A stretch of DNA of 38,568 bases from a virus. A program made the translations under genes and the position numbers. The notes below the pieces were generated by a model. That model had not been told where the DNA came from. It made no database searches and was given only the letters and a program-made list of their open reading frames with translations. Numbering within the stretch: position 1 is the first letter of the stretch; each line of letters starts with the position of its first letter. The DNA is taken from positions 1 through 38,568 of IMG/VR virus record IMGVR_UViG_3300042563_002176, one strand, 5' to 3'. Shown piece after piece: positions 16,258 to 23,496 of this stretch.

Positions 16258-17058
16258 TCAAATGATGGTGTCGCTTATGTTGCGAATTGGGGTCGAATCT
16301 TTGTAGCCCTTGTAGGGAGTGCTGGTGGTCCGGCGGTAGGAATAAGCATCCCGCGCCATGCCGCCAATGCCAGAGATCAGGTTGCCAGTTGCGGCTGAGC
16401 GCATGCCAGCAGACTGCGCTCGTTCGCCAAAGAGGTTCAGTCGTGCTTGACTGATTCCCATGGCAGCGTTGTTCCGTGCCGCAGCAGCAGCAAGCAAGCT
16501 CATGCCAACGTCGATGCCTGCGGTCTCGCCACGGATCGTTTCCAGATCAGCGGAGCGGAAGCCCTGACGGCGGGAAATCTCGTCGGCGTAGCGCATCTCC
16601 TCTTCGGCCAAGGCTTGTGTCTCCGCTCCCTTGACCAGTAGTTCCAGTGGCGATCCAGTTGTGTCCACGATTCCTCGGGATGCGGTAGCTGCACGTTGCT
16701 GGGCAAGCATCCGTGCAAAGTCTTCACGGCTCCTGCGGATGTTCTCCTGCGCGTTGCCGCTCTCCCGCTCTGTCTGTGCCCTGATGCCTGCTGCGTTGGC
16801 GTAGGCGGCTTGCTGTGCCTTCCCCTGCTTGATTGCCTCAAGCTGCGCCTGCGCTGCCTGCATGCTGCCCTGTTGCTGCGCCCCTTGGGTGGCGGCTTGG
16901 GCGTTCATCAGCGCAAACTGAGCGTTCGTTGCGGCAGCGTTTTGGCTGGCTTGGTAAGATACCCCGGCACCAACGCCGGTAGCGACCACCGATCCCACTT
17001 TAAAAATAGTGCCCCCAATTTTTGTAATTGCAGCAACTGTTGCTGGATTAAGTGCCAT
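16258..17058 (-). CDS. Internal virion protein, T7 gp14-like
   Basis: The 266-residue protein begins MALNPATVAAITKIGGTIFKVGSVVATGVGAGVSY, a Gly/Ala/Val-rich hydrophobic opening, followed by a long Ala/Gln-rich helical region (about 40-130) with AQAQLEAIKQGKAQQAAYANA. It then has a conserved-looking FARMLAQQRAATASRGIVDTTGSPLELL segment near residues 113-141, broken here only by normal side chains. This is the usual pattern of gp14-type ejection proteins in T7-like podoviruses, which act as the outer-membrane end of the ejection channel. It follows the GNAT-like gene, again with a TAATG junction, and precedes the gp15-like gene by one base. Confidence 0.8.
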   Translation of the reverse strand: MALNPATVAAITKIGGTIFKVGSVVATGVGAGVSYQASQNAAATNAQFALMNAQAATQGAQQQGSMQAAQAQLEAIKQGKAQQAAYANAAGIRAQTERESGNAQENIRRSREDFARMLAQQRAATASRGIVDTTGSPLELLVKGAETQALAEEEMRYADEISRRQGFRSADLETIRGETAGIDVGMSLLAAAAARNNAAMGISQARLNLFGERAQSAGMRSAATGNLISGIGGMARDAYSYRRTTSTPYKGYKDSTPIRNISDTII

Positions 17059-17489
17059 TAATTTGGATTGTAAAAGATTGAGGAGACGTACTGGGTCTCG
17101 CCGGACTCAAAGCCCATCTGCCGCAGGATGCGTGCAATGGACGGCAATGTGGTTGCGCGGAAGACCCTGAACTCTGCCGGTGGTTCTACTGACGTCCCGG
17201 CCAACCTGATGCAGGCTTGGACTGCCACCTTAAATGCCGCAGTTGATTGCGCCAAGGACAGGCTCGGACGAGAGATTGCGCCCTCCAACATGGCAACGCC
17301 AACGCCATAACACTCGTAGCACCACAGCACCACCATTGGGCCGGACTCGTCGCAGACAATCACCCCAAGCGGAGGAAGGATCGCCACAGGAAACGTGGAA
17401 GACTCGCGCCAGTTCCACCACTCGGCGACCATGACCGCGTCATCTGGCGTATAAGGCCGGACGGTCAGGTGAGGAAGATCATCGTGCAT
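17058..17489 (-). CDS. GNAT-like protein in the T7 gene 13 position
   Basis: The 143-residue product shows the outline of a GNAT acyltransferase: an N-terminal strand and VRPYTPDDAVMVAEWWNW helix (about 9-28), a central strand pair GVIVCDESGPMVVLWCYECYG, and a C-terminal RATTLPSIARILRQMGFE segment resembling the last helix and strand. The acetyl-CoA loop (Q/RxxGxG/A) is not clearly present, so catalysis is doubtful. T7 gp13, encoded at the same place between the nozzle and gp14 genes, is also a GNAT-fold-like protein needed for virion assembly; the parallel is the basis for the role. The start overlaps the nozzle gene by 11 bases, and the stop overlaps the next start as TAATG. Confidence 0.65.
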   Translation of the reverse strand: MHDDLPHLTVRPYTPDDAVMVAEWWNWRESSTFPVAILPPLGVIVCDESGPMVVLWCYECYGVGVAMLEGAISRPSLSLAQSTAAFKVAVQACIRLAGTSVEPPAEFRVFRATTLPSIARILRQMGFESGETQYVSSIFYNPN

Positions 17490-19782
17490 AGATACCAGTA
17501 TGGGCTACCACCATCAGAATATTCAAGGGCTGAGCACTGTCGGTGCGAATTTCAAAGTTGGTGCCGTCAAGGAACCCGGCTTGGTGGTAAATGGGTTCTG
17601 TCAGTCCAGTGAACAACGGCACTGCCGCGTCCATCGTTGGGTTCGGGTTGCGGAACAGGAAGGGCCGGAAAGGGCCAACGTCGCTGTCACCTGTGGACAT
17701 GGCACCCGACAGGTGCAGCCTGACCCGAAGTTCTGGGGTGCGGTGCTGCAAGCCCTGAGCGGTGCCATCCTGTAGCTGGAGATCGGACAGGAAAGGCTGT
17801 ATACGGGACATGTATGGAAGGCCAACGATTACATACTCACCACCGTTGGGAGTCTCGTCGTAGTCCAATGTGATCTGCCCACCGATCACCTTGCGTGGTG
17901 CCTGCTCTGCTCCTTCTACGATTACGGAAACCACTGCACCTTCCAAATGACTTAGTCCGGTGACGATCAGTGGAGGGATCGCCCTTTCCTGCCGGATCGC
18001 AGAGTCCAGATAGATCAACGATGCCCGGTCCTCTGCGCCATTGTCCACCAACTGCCAGTGGTTTGGATCAAACCGCTCAATGAACCGCTTGGTCACGCCG
18101 TCAATCTCGCGCAGGACGGAGAACCAGACCTCGTCGGCATCATTCGCCCCATAGATCGTGCAGACGCTTTCCACAAACCCACTGGTTGGATGCTGTGCCC
18201 ATGCCACCACCTCAGACTCCCGCCGGTAGGTGCATGACAGGAGCATGCCGTCGTTGGTCACTGCCCAGATGATGCTGTCTGGGTTCTGGGCATACCCAAA
18301 TTGCTTGAACCCGGACTTGGTCATGTGCTCGGAAAGCTGCGTCAGGTCCGGTGCCTTGTACCCTTGCTCGTCGAAGGCAAAGACGTACTCACGCAGTGCC
18401 CTGCTGCCACGCTGCACGAACAGGACGACGCTGCCCACCAGTTGGGCTTGTAGGTCCGCACTGCCAAACTTGGTCTTCCGCTTGCTGTACGGTGGGTTCG
18501 TTGGCGAGATCACGCCGTCACCGCTGTCCAGTAGCCACTCGTCGCCCTCGGTGCCTACGATCAACCCTTCCTGAGAAGCCAGCCAGACAATCGGGTTGGC
18601 TTCCTGTGCTGCCACCTGCACGGCATAAGCAGAGTCTTCAAACTCTAGTAGCTGGAAGTTGTTGAAGTCGTTGATCGCACTGCCCCAAATCTTCTGCGGT
18701 TCTGCGGCGTTGCCAGCAAACGTGAGTCGTTGCTGGTGGATCGCACATGCCCGAGGATAGCCGCGCCGGGTAGACCATGCACCCTCTGCCCAGTCCAGCG
18801 TAGCCGTGGTGGCTTCCAGTGCCTTGATAACGGTCACGTTGGCAACAGTCGATGACGTCACGCCGGTCACCTTGACCAGACCATGGATCGATGGATCGAT
18901 GGCAGCAAGTTCGGCCCGAGGATCAGGAGTGCCTGTGTGGGAACCAGCAACATACCGCATCCGCATTGCCGTCTCAACATCTACCGTGCCATTGGCTTGG
19001 ATGTTGTTGTCCTTATCTGCGCCCCATGACCGCAGTGTCTGCCAAGTGCCGTCCACCTTTTGAACCTCAAGGAACAGTTCTCCGGTCCATTTCCCAAAAG
19101 TATAAAGCTCCCACGCACCCAGCACCCGCAGTGCCGTTGTAGTAGCCGTTGCCGTCAGCGGAAGCTGTTCTGTAGCCACTGCCCTGCGGTGGGTGATCTG
19201 GTAGTAGCTCCCCACGTTCTCGTTGGTGAAGTGGGCCACTGAGCTTGTCAAAGTGCCACTGCCAGTCATGACGGAGCATTGCATCGTGCCGGTCGTGTCG
19301 TTCAGGTCACGCATAGCTGGCCAATTCCATGCGAAGTCCCCCAACGTCCAACTGGTATCACTTACCCGGCGCAGTTCCTGAGGATGGAAGCTGGGGTGAG
19401 TGAAGAAGATCAGGTTGTTCACCTGCACCATTTGGATGCCAAATAGCTGCGCCTCGGTCCAAGGTGCGGCAAGCTCAAGCGGCACACCACCAGACAGCAC
19501 CAAGGCACCGTCCTTCCAGAAGCGCAGGTATCCATCACCAAGCTCCATCACGAACCGGGATGTTGTGCTGAAGTTAAACGGCAGCAGTCGGCACTGCTTC
19601 GTGTTGTACTTGGCTTCTCCTAGATACAGCATCCCAGGACGACGACGCACCCCGCCCAACGTCCGAGGAAGGAAGTTCCGGCATACCCGGCAGGCTTTCT
19701 TCAACGACTCAAGGTCCACGCGACCCATCAGGTCCGGCGTAAGCTCCCCGGCGTTGAATGCATTGGTTAGTATCCGTGCCAT
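17479..19782 (-). CDS. Tail nozzle protein (T7 gp12-like tail tubular protein B)
   Basis: At 767 residues the product is close to T7 gp12 (about 794). The N-terminus MARILTNAFNAGELTPDLMGRVDLESLKKACRVCRN, followed by NFLPRTLGGVRRRPGMLYLG, is the standard opening of this family across podoviruses. The rest has the alternating strand and aromatic pattern expected of beta-propeller and platform domains, with LTFAGN and PQKIWGS segments near residues 355-370 that are typical of the propeller blades. It forms the distal end of the short tail through which DNA leaves. Its TAATG-type junction couples it to the adaptor gene just upstream. The N-terminal match makes this one of the firmest calls in the window. 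Confidence 0.92.
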   Translation of the reverse strand: MARILTNAFNAGELTPDLMGRVDLESLKKACRVCRNFLPRTLGGVRRRPGMLYLGEAKYNTKQCRLLPFNFSTTSRFVMELGDGYLRFWKDGALVLSGGVPLELAAPWTEAQLFGIQMVQVNNLIFFTHPSFHPQELRRVSDTSWTLGDFAWNWPAMRDLNDTTGTMQCSVMTGSGTLTSSVAHFTNENVGSYYQITHRRAVATEQLPLTATATTTALRVLGAWELYTFGKWTGELFLEVQKVDGTWQTLRSWGADKDNNIQANGTVDVETAMRMRYVAGSHTGTPDPRAELAAIDPSIHGLVKVTGVTSSTVANVTVIKALEATTATLDWAEGAWSTRRGYPRACAIHQQRLTFAGNAAEPQKIWGSAINDFNNFQLLEFEDSAYAVQVAAQEANPIVWLASQEGLIVGTEGDEWLLDSGDGVISPTNPPYSKRKTKFGSADLQAQLVGSVVLFVQRGSRALREYVFAFDEQGYKAPDLTQLSEHMTKSGFKQFGYAQNPDSIIWAVTNDGMLLSCTYRRESEVVAWAQHPTSGFVESVCTIYGANDADEVWFSVLREIDGVTKRFIERFDPNHWQLVDNGAEDRASLIYLDSAIRQERAIPPLIVTGLSHLEGAVVSVIVEGAEQAPRKVIGGQITLDYDETPNGGEYVIVGLPYMSRIQPFLSDLQLQDGTAQGLQHRTPELRVRLHLSGAMSTGDSDVGPFRPFLFRNPNPTMDAAVPLFTGLTEPIYHQAGFLDGTNFEIRTDSAQPLNILMVVAHTGIYAR

Positions 19783-20414
19783 TATGGGTAGATTTCAGTG
19801 TTTACGGGATCGGGGTAATTGGGGAACCCAGCACCGTATCTGGCAGAGGTGTAAGAGTCCATGCGTTCGTGGTACGGGATAACTCTTGTCATGGTCTCAG
19901 CGGCGTTGGTCTCCTCGGCCCTTGCCCTTGCCGGTGCAGCCAGTGCGTCAAGCATCTGGATGGCAGAGGTCTGGAGAGTAAAGGAAGGGGCAATTGCTTT
20001 GGCAAGCTCGTAGCCAAAAAACTCGCAGAAGTTGGCATCCCATAGGCTGACTTGCTCTACCCGCCGCAGGTATCGCAGCTTGCATGTGGTCAGGTTGGTC
20101 AGCACCTCCGTGCCCTCAATCTCAAACGGCACGCTGCCTACGCCGGGAGGACATCCGTTGATCTCCAGCACCCGGAGACAGTCACTGGGCAAAGGATAAG
20201 CGTAGGTGTACTCAAACGCCGGAGCGGTCGCAGATGCCGTCAGTTGCATCCGGCGCACCGCGAAATTCCAAGGGTACGCACGCATGAGGTTGTCCCGCAC
20301 TGCGTCAAACATCCGGCGCACATGCTCTGCCGTAACGGTGTTCTCGGACAGGTCTGCGATCCGTGCCATGCCAATGTGCCCGAGGGCAAGGTTTGCGAGT
20401 GTCGTTTCAGTCAT
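19782..20414 (-). CDS. Tail adaptor protein (T7 gp11-like tail tubular protein A)
   Basis: The 210-residue protein joins the portal to the nozzle. The start chosen is the ATG at 20412-20414 (MTETTLANLALGHIG); a TTG five codons upstream is possible but lies in the tail of the terminator. Family features: NLALGHIGMARI at the N-terminus, ARRM-type helix VRRMFDAVRDNLMRAYPWNFAVRR near residues 32-55, and YAYPLPSDCLRVLEI near 70-84. The length is close to T7 gp11 (about 196). It is the first tail gene after the terminator that closes the capsid unit. The leader has no Shine-Dalgarno match. Confidence 0.92.
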   Translation of the reverse strand: MTETTLANLALGHIGMARIADLSENTVTAEHVRRMFDAVRDNLMRAYPWNFAVRRMQLTASATAPAFEYTYAYPLPSDCLRVLEINGCPPGVGSVPFEIEGTEVLTNLTTCKLRYLRRVEQVSLWDANFCEFFGYELAKAIAPSFTLQTSAIQMLDALAAPARARAEETNAAETMTRVIPYHERMDSYTSARYGAGFPNYPDPVNTEIYP

Positions 20415-20420
20415 GAGCGT

Positions 20421-20462
20421 AAATAGCAAAACCCCCGGCCCGGCACAAGTCCAGGCCGGGGG
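20421..20462 (-). terminator. Intrinsic terminator after the capsid unit
   Basis: A perfect 9-bp stem (CCCCCGGCC at 20432-20440 with GGCCGGGGG at 20454-20462, 13-base loop) is followed on the minus strand by TTTTGCTATTT. It lies between the 150-residue gene and the tail adaptor gene. T7 has its main terminator at the corresponding place, just after the capsid gene. The interrupted U tract predicts partial rather than full termination, which would let some transcripts reach the tail genes. Confidence 0.8.
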
Positions 20463-20480
20463 CCAACCAATGAACCAATT

Positions 20481-20933
20481 TTACAGCTTCTTGCGGAAGG
20501 CAAGTTCGACCTCAAAGGTCGCGCCAGCAGTGGCGGTGGTGACAGCGTCCCAGATGAGGCGGATGCCATCGGTCTGGCGAAGCACTGGCAGGACCAGAGC
20601 GTTGGCACTCACGAATGGAGTCACGGCAGCACCAGTGTAGGCGGCAACGGTGGTGAGGACGGTTGCAGAGCCTGCGCGGACGTAGGCCAAGCTCATCGTG
20701 CTGGACACGGTCCCTGCGATCTTTCGCATGCGGGAGTTCTCGACGAGAATCTCGATGTTGTCGGACGGGAGTTGGCTTGTCAGAACGTGGAACTCACCGT
20801 TTGCCTCGGTGCCAACGACGGTCACGAGGAAACGCATAAAGCGCACTTCGATTTCCTGTTTGGCACCGTCAACGATGGTGTAAAGAGCCGGGGCGCGGCG
20901 CTTGGTTTCGATGTCAGAGTAGTAAGTAGCCAT
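20481..20933 (-). CDS. 150-residue capsid-associated protein (decoration candidate)
   Basis: The product, beginning MATYYSDIETKRRAPALYTI, is rich in Val, Thr and Ala with alternating hydrophobic residues, so probably a beta-rich fold; there is no signal, membrane span or coiled coil. I do not recognise a family. It lies 42 bases after the major capsid gene and before a terminator, so it is expressed in the same unit as the capsid, which suggests a product needed in many copies, such as a head decoration or minor capsid protein. The leader (AGAAAAACATC before ATG) matches that of the capsid gene in its last six bases and lacks a Shine-Dalgarno site. Confidence 0.75.
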   Translation of the reverse strand: MATYYSDIETKRRAPALYTIVDGAKQEIEVRFMRFLVTVVGTEANGEFHVLTSQLPSDNIEILVENSRMRKIAGTVSSTMSLAYVRAGSATVLTTVAAYTGAAVTPFVSANALVLPVLRQTDGIRLIWDAVTTATAGATFEVELAFRKKL

Positions 20934-20975
20934 GATGTTTTTCTAGTTAAGGGGTAGGGGTTTCAGGGCTTGCGA

Positions 20976-21923
20976 TTAAGGGGACTCGTCGCAGTAGATC
21001 ACCTGCACTTTTTCGTCCTTCACACGAACGGCACCGAAAGCGGCGTAGCTCATGATCTGGAGGGCATGGCGCTTGGTGGGAAGCTTGTCGATCTCAAGAC
21101 GCTGGGAGATCGGAGAGACCTTGAAAGCGGACTTGGTGAAGGCAACGCAGGTGCGAACGTCGGTGCTGGCAGAACCAGTGGTGAACAGACGGTTGCTGAT
21201 GATGGTGTTGAAACCCATCAGCTTGGTCGGCTTGCCGGTCTGGCTATCGGAGAGCCACTGACCAACGATCTTGGCCCAGATGTCGTTTGGTGCGGAAGCA
21301 ACGAAAGTGACGAGGTCCAGCTTCTGGCGAGGGCTGATGGCGAGGTAAAGCTCTTCCTGCTCGACGTCCACTTCAGCGGTCTCAAAGCGTTTTACGGCTT
21401 CCAGAATCTTGTACGGGGTCAGACCAATGTTGGTGGCAGCACCAGTCAAAGCGTAGTTGACTGCAATCTCAGAGGTAGCAGGAAGGGCAATGGAGGTGTT
21501 GAACGGATCGGCACCACCAAGGCTGGCGGCAGTGGCGGCTTCAATGAACACGGAGTCCATCTTCCGGTTCAACCCAGCCTTCATGTTCATGATGATATCA
21601 GAATCAGGAAGGGCCTGGGTGTTGAGCCACTGGTTGTCCCACTGGTCGCGCTTGATGCCAACTTCAAACTGGCGCTGGTAGCCTTTGCGCTTACCACCGC
21701 CAACGTCGGACGGGTTGCTGTCGCCAAAGCGTTGACCAGTGGTCTCGGCGGCTTCGATGATGTCGAGGTCAGTCCAAACGTATTCTTTGGAGGACCAAGC
21801 GGATTCAAGAGTGCCAGCAGAAGCAAACTTCTGATTGGCTTGTTGCAGTTCCATTTCCCATTGGGTGGAGAACTGTCGGCGGAAGTGATCGGGGATCGTG
21901 AGTGAAGCAGAATAATCGGACAT
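20976..21923 (-). CDS. Major capsid protein
   Basis: The 315-residue product is placed directly after the scaffold gene and before the tail adaptor, as in T7, and is close to T7 gp10A in size (about 344). It starts MSDYSASLTIPDHFRRQFSTQWEMELQQ. It shows features frequent in podovirus capsid proteins of the HK97 fold: an N-terminal helix, a GGGKRKGYQ loop followed by strands (about 74-90), and a C-terminal strand pair with AVRVKDEKVQVIYCDES. A 311-residue antisense ORF mirrors it and is a shadow. It stands alone with the 150-residue gene between two terminators. The family call rests on gene order and size more than on a specific motif. Confidence 0.82.
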   Translation of the reverse strand: MSDYSASLTIPDHFRRQFSTQWEMELQQANQKFASAGTLESAWSSKEYVWTDLDIIEAAETTGQRFGDSNPSDVGGGKRKGYQRQFEVGIKRDQWDNQWLNTQALPDSDIIMNMKAGLNRKMDSVFIEAATAASLGGADPFNTSIALPATSEIAVNYALTGAATNIGLTPYKILEAVKRFETAEVDVEQEELYLAISPRQKLDLVTFVASAPNDIWAKIVGQWLSDSQTGKPTKLMGFNTIISNRLFTTGSASTDVRTCVAFTKSAFKVSPISQRLEIDKLPTKRHALQIMSYAAFGAVRVKDEKVQVIYCDESP

Positions 21924-22071
21924 GATGTTATGTGAGTGAGAATTTCAATCTCGCTGCATCATCCGGTAGGCCGATCTCGGGCCGTATCTGCTGCGCCGAC
22001 TTGGTGAGTTAAGCCGGATGTCCGGGACTCAGTCGTGCATCACTACGGGATACCCTTATTTCCAATTGCAA
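21924..22071 (-). other. Long leader region before the capsid gene
   Basis: This 148-base stretch separates the terminator after the scaffold gene from the capsid ATG. Because the terminator precedes it, capsid transcription probably starts here, but I cannot assign a convincing promoter; only weak partial matches are seen near TTGCAA or TTGGAA. A 7-bp inverted repeat (CATCCGG at 22014-22020 with CCGGATG at 21960-21966 on the minus strand) could close a long stem in the mRNA. The last 17 bases (CTCACTCACATAACATC) are free of a Shine-Dalgarno match. Confidence 0.4.
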
Positions 22072-22074
22072 GAC

Positions 22075-22109
22075 AGAAAAAGAGCCGCCCCGGAACTTTC
22101 CAGAGCGGC
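22075..22109 (-). terminator. Intrinsic terminator after the scaffold gene
   Basis: On the minus strand GCCGCTCTGGAA (22098-22109) pairs with TTCCGGGGCGGC (22084-22095) through 12 positions, two of them G-U in RNA, and is followed by TCTTTTTCT. It begins 17 bases after the scaffold stop, the normal place for an intrinsic terminator. With the hairpin at 20421-20462 it brackets the capsid pair. Confidence 0.85.
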
Positions 22110-22125
22110 CCTGATTCGATTGACG

Positions 22126-23022
22126 TCAAGTTGGTGATGCCTGCTTCCACAGTGCAGCGACCTTGGCTCGGACTGCTGCCGAGTTGGGGTGACTAGCGTT
22201 GCGGAAGGCTTCGTACTCTGGGTTGCTCTTGTCTCCCATGATTGATTTGGCGAGTTGTTCCGGCCCGAGGTTGGCAACGGCTGCACCACTGACCAGTTTC
22301 GACTCACCGAGTTGACCGGCAAGCTGGGCGAAGGCAGCAGTCATGTCTACTCCAGCAAAGAGTGGGGACTTGGGATCAAATAGTTCCCGTGCGTTGGGTA
22401 GATTCATCGTGGTCGCCAACCGGGCAGCAAGGGACAGGTGAGTGTCCACCTTGTCGCCCCAGCGTTTTGCCATCTCGCCCCGCTCGTACTCGGCCAATTG
22501 AGCCGCCTCCGCTTGCTGTGACGCCGTCGCACCAGTCAGCCTGTCCATGTCATACTGCACCAAGGCTTGAGCCTGCTTAGGGGTCAATCCAAGCTCGTGC
22601 GCCTTGTTGGCGAAGGCTTTGGCAGCGTCGTCGCTCCATTCCACGCCGTCAGGCAACGCGGCAGGCTTGTCGAACTTGTAGCCGTCCACGGTTTCTGGCA
22701 CTCCGTAGAGCTTCTTGAGTTCGTTCTGGTACGCTGCCTGTACTTCCGGCGCAGCATCAGCGGCAGGAATGGTCAGACCGGGCGGCTTTGCCCTGGCTGC
22801 GGTCATGTTCTCCTTGAGGCTCTTGGTGATGCCCTTCAGGTCTTTGAAGTTGGCAAGCAGGGCGCGATCCTCTTCGTAGTCGGCAGGAAGCTTGGTCTGC
22901 CACTCCGGCACGAACTGACCGTCCGGCGTGAAAATGGATTGCTGCCATGGCGCATCCACTGGTGCGGCGGCAACTGGTGCGGCTGGGGTTGTCTGTTCGA
23001 CGGGTACTAGTTCTTCGGGCAT
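22126..23022 (-). CDS. Scaffolding protein (T7 gp9-like)
   Basis: The 298-residue product guides capsid assembly and leaves before DNA packaging. It is acidic, Ala- and Pro-rich at the N-terminus (MPEELVPVEQTTPAAPVAAAP), then mostly helical, with a recurrent family segment YGVPETVDGYKFDKP near residues 110-125 followed by FANKAHELGLTPKQAQALVQY near 151-171; these are typical of podovirus scaffold proteins. The length agrees with T7 gp9 (about 307). The leader reads CTAACCAAAACCAACACAACC before the ATG when split at its repeats, an AACC-type leader without a Shine-Dalgarno site. A strong terminator follows. Confidence 0.88.
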   Translation of the reverse strand: MPEELVPVEQTTPAAPVAAAPVDAPWQQSIFTPDGQFVPEWQTKLPADYEEDRALLANFKDLKGITKSLKENMTAARAKPPGLTIPAADAAPEVQAAYQNELKKLYGVPETVDGYKFDKPAALPDGVEWSDDAAKAFANKAHELGLTPKQAQALVQYDMDRLTGATASQQAEAAQLAEYERGEMAKRWGDKVDTHLSLAARLATTMNLPNARELFDPKSPLFAGVDMTAAFAQLAGQLGESKLVSGAAVANLGPEQLAKSIMGDKSNPEYEAFRNASHPNSAAVRAKVAALWKQASPT

Positions 23023-23039
23023 GGTTGTGTTGGTTTTGG

Positions 23040-23237
23040 TTAGATTAGGTGGCCGTACTTAGCCTTCCACTCGACGACGGCAGGGGTCTTAGTCCCCTCC
23101 GATAAAGTCATCGGTGGGCACGGAGGGATCGGTGCCCTCGTGCGTTGCCCCACTTCCGCTGGTTCGTAGTCTTGCTTTGCGGGAGGGCTTACCGGCTTCC
23201 TGTTGTATGGCCGTTTCTGGCGTGATGGTTGGTTCAT
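23040..23237 (-). CDS. 65-residue hypothetical protein overlapping the preceding gene
   Basis: The frame from the ATG at 23235-23237 (MNQPSRQKRP) overlaps the end of the 135-residue gene by 149 bases in another frame, then continues 49 bases beyond it. The C-terminus, TPAVVEWKAKYGHLI, looks like real protein and resembles a short conserved tail found in small podovirus proteins near the portal. An internal ATG (MTLSEGTKTP, 23 residues) is an alternative start that would reduce the overlap. The N-terminal half is basic and Pro-rich. Function unknown. If real, it lies between the portal-linked gene and the scaffold gene. Confidence 0.5.
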   Translation of the reverse strand: MNQPSRQKRPYNRKPVSPPAKQDYEPAEVGQRTRAPIPPCPPMTLSEGTKTPAVVEWKAKYGHLI

Positions 23238-23496
23238 GGTTAAGGATGGTTGATGCGGTGGCTTCTGCTTCGCTGTAGCGCAGGAGCAGGTTGACCACAT
23301 CGGCGCGGCCAATCTTGCGGTAGGTCTCCAGAGCATCCTTGCCCACTGGCGCAAAGTAAGGATGCGCGACGGAGCACAGCGCCTTCTTCAGGATCACGCC
23401 GGACTGACCGGAGAATGCACTGCGGCAGGCAGCGGCGAACTCGTCCAACGGGATCGTCTGGAACAGTGCCTGTTCAAGTGGAGTTAAGGTGCCCAC
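23089..23496 (-). CDS. 135-residue hypothetical protein between portal and scaffold
   Basis: Translation starts at a GTG (23494-23496) whose first base is shared with the portal stop (TAGTG). Residues 1-80 are compact and helical (LEQALFQTIPLDEFAAACRS, then VILKKALCSVAHPY), followed by a Ser/Thr/Gly-rich tail that is probably disordered. There is no membrane span or known catalytic motif. Small helical proteins encoded next to the portal occur in many podoviruses, but I cannot assign a role. The tail is read in two frames because the 65-residue ORF overlaps it, so either the tail or that ORF carries reduced constraint. Confidence 0.7.
   Translation of the reverse strand: MGTLTPLEQALFQTIPLDEFAAACRSAFSGQSGVILKKALCSVAHPYFAPVGKDALETYRKIGRADVVNLLLRYSEAEATASTILNHEPTITPETAIQQEAGKPSRKARLRTSGSGATHEGTDPSVPTDDFIGGD

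Noticed and set aside
20970-21905. 311-codon plus-strand ORF across the capsid gene
   Set aside because: It mirrors the capsid frame almost exactly, and all neighbouring genes are on the minus strand. The capsid product fits gene order and size, so this is a codon-bias shadow.
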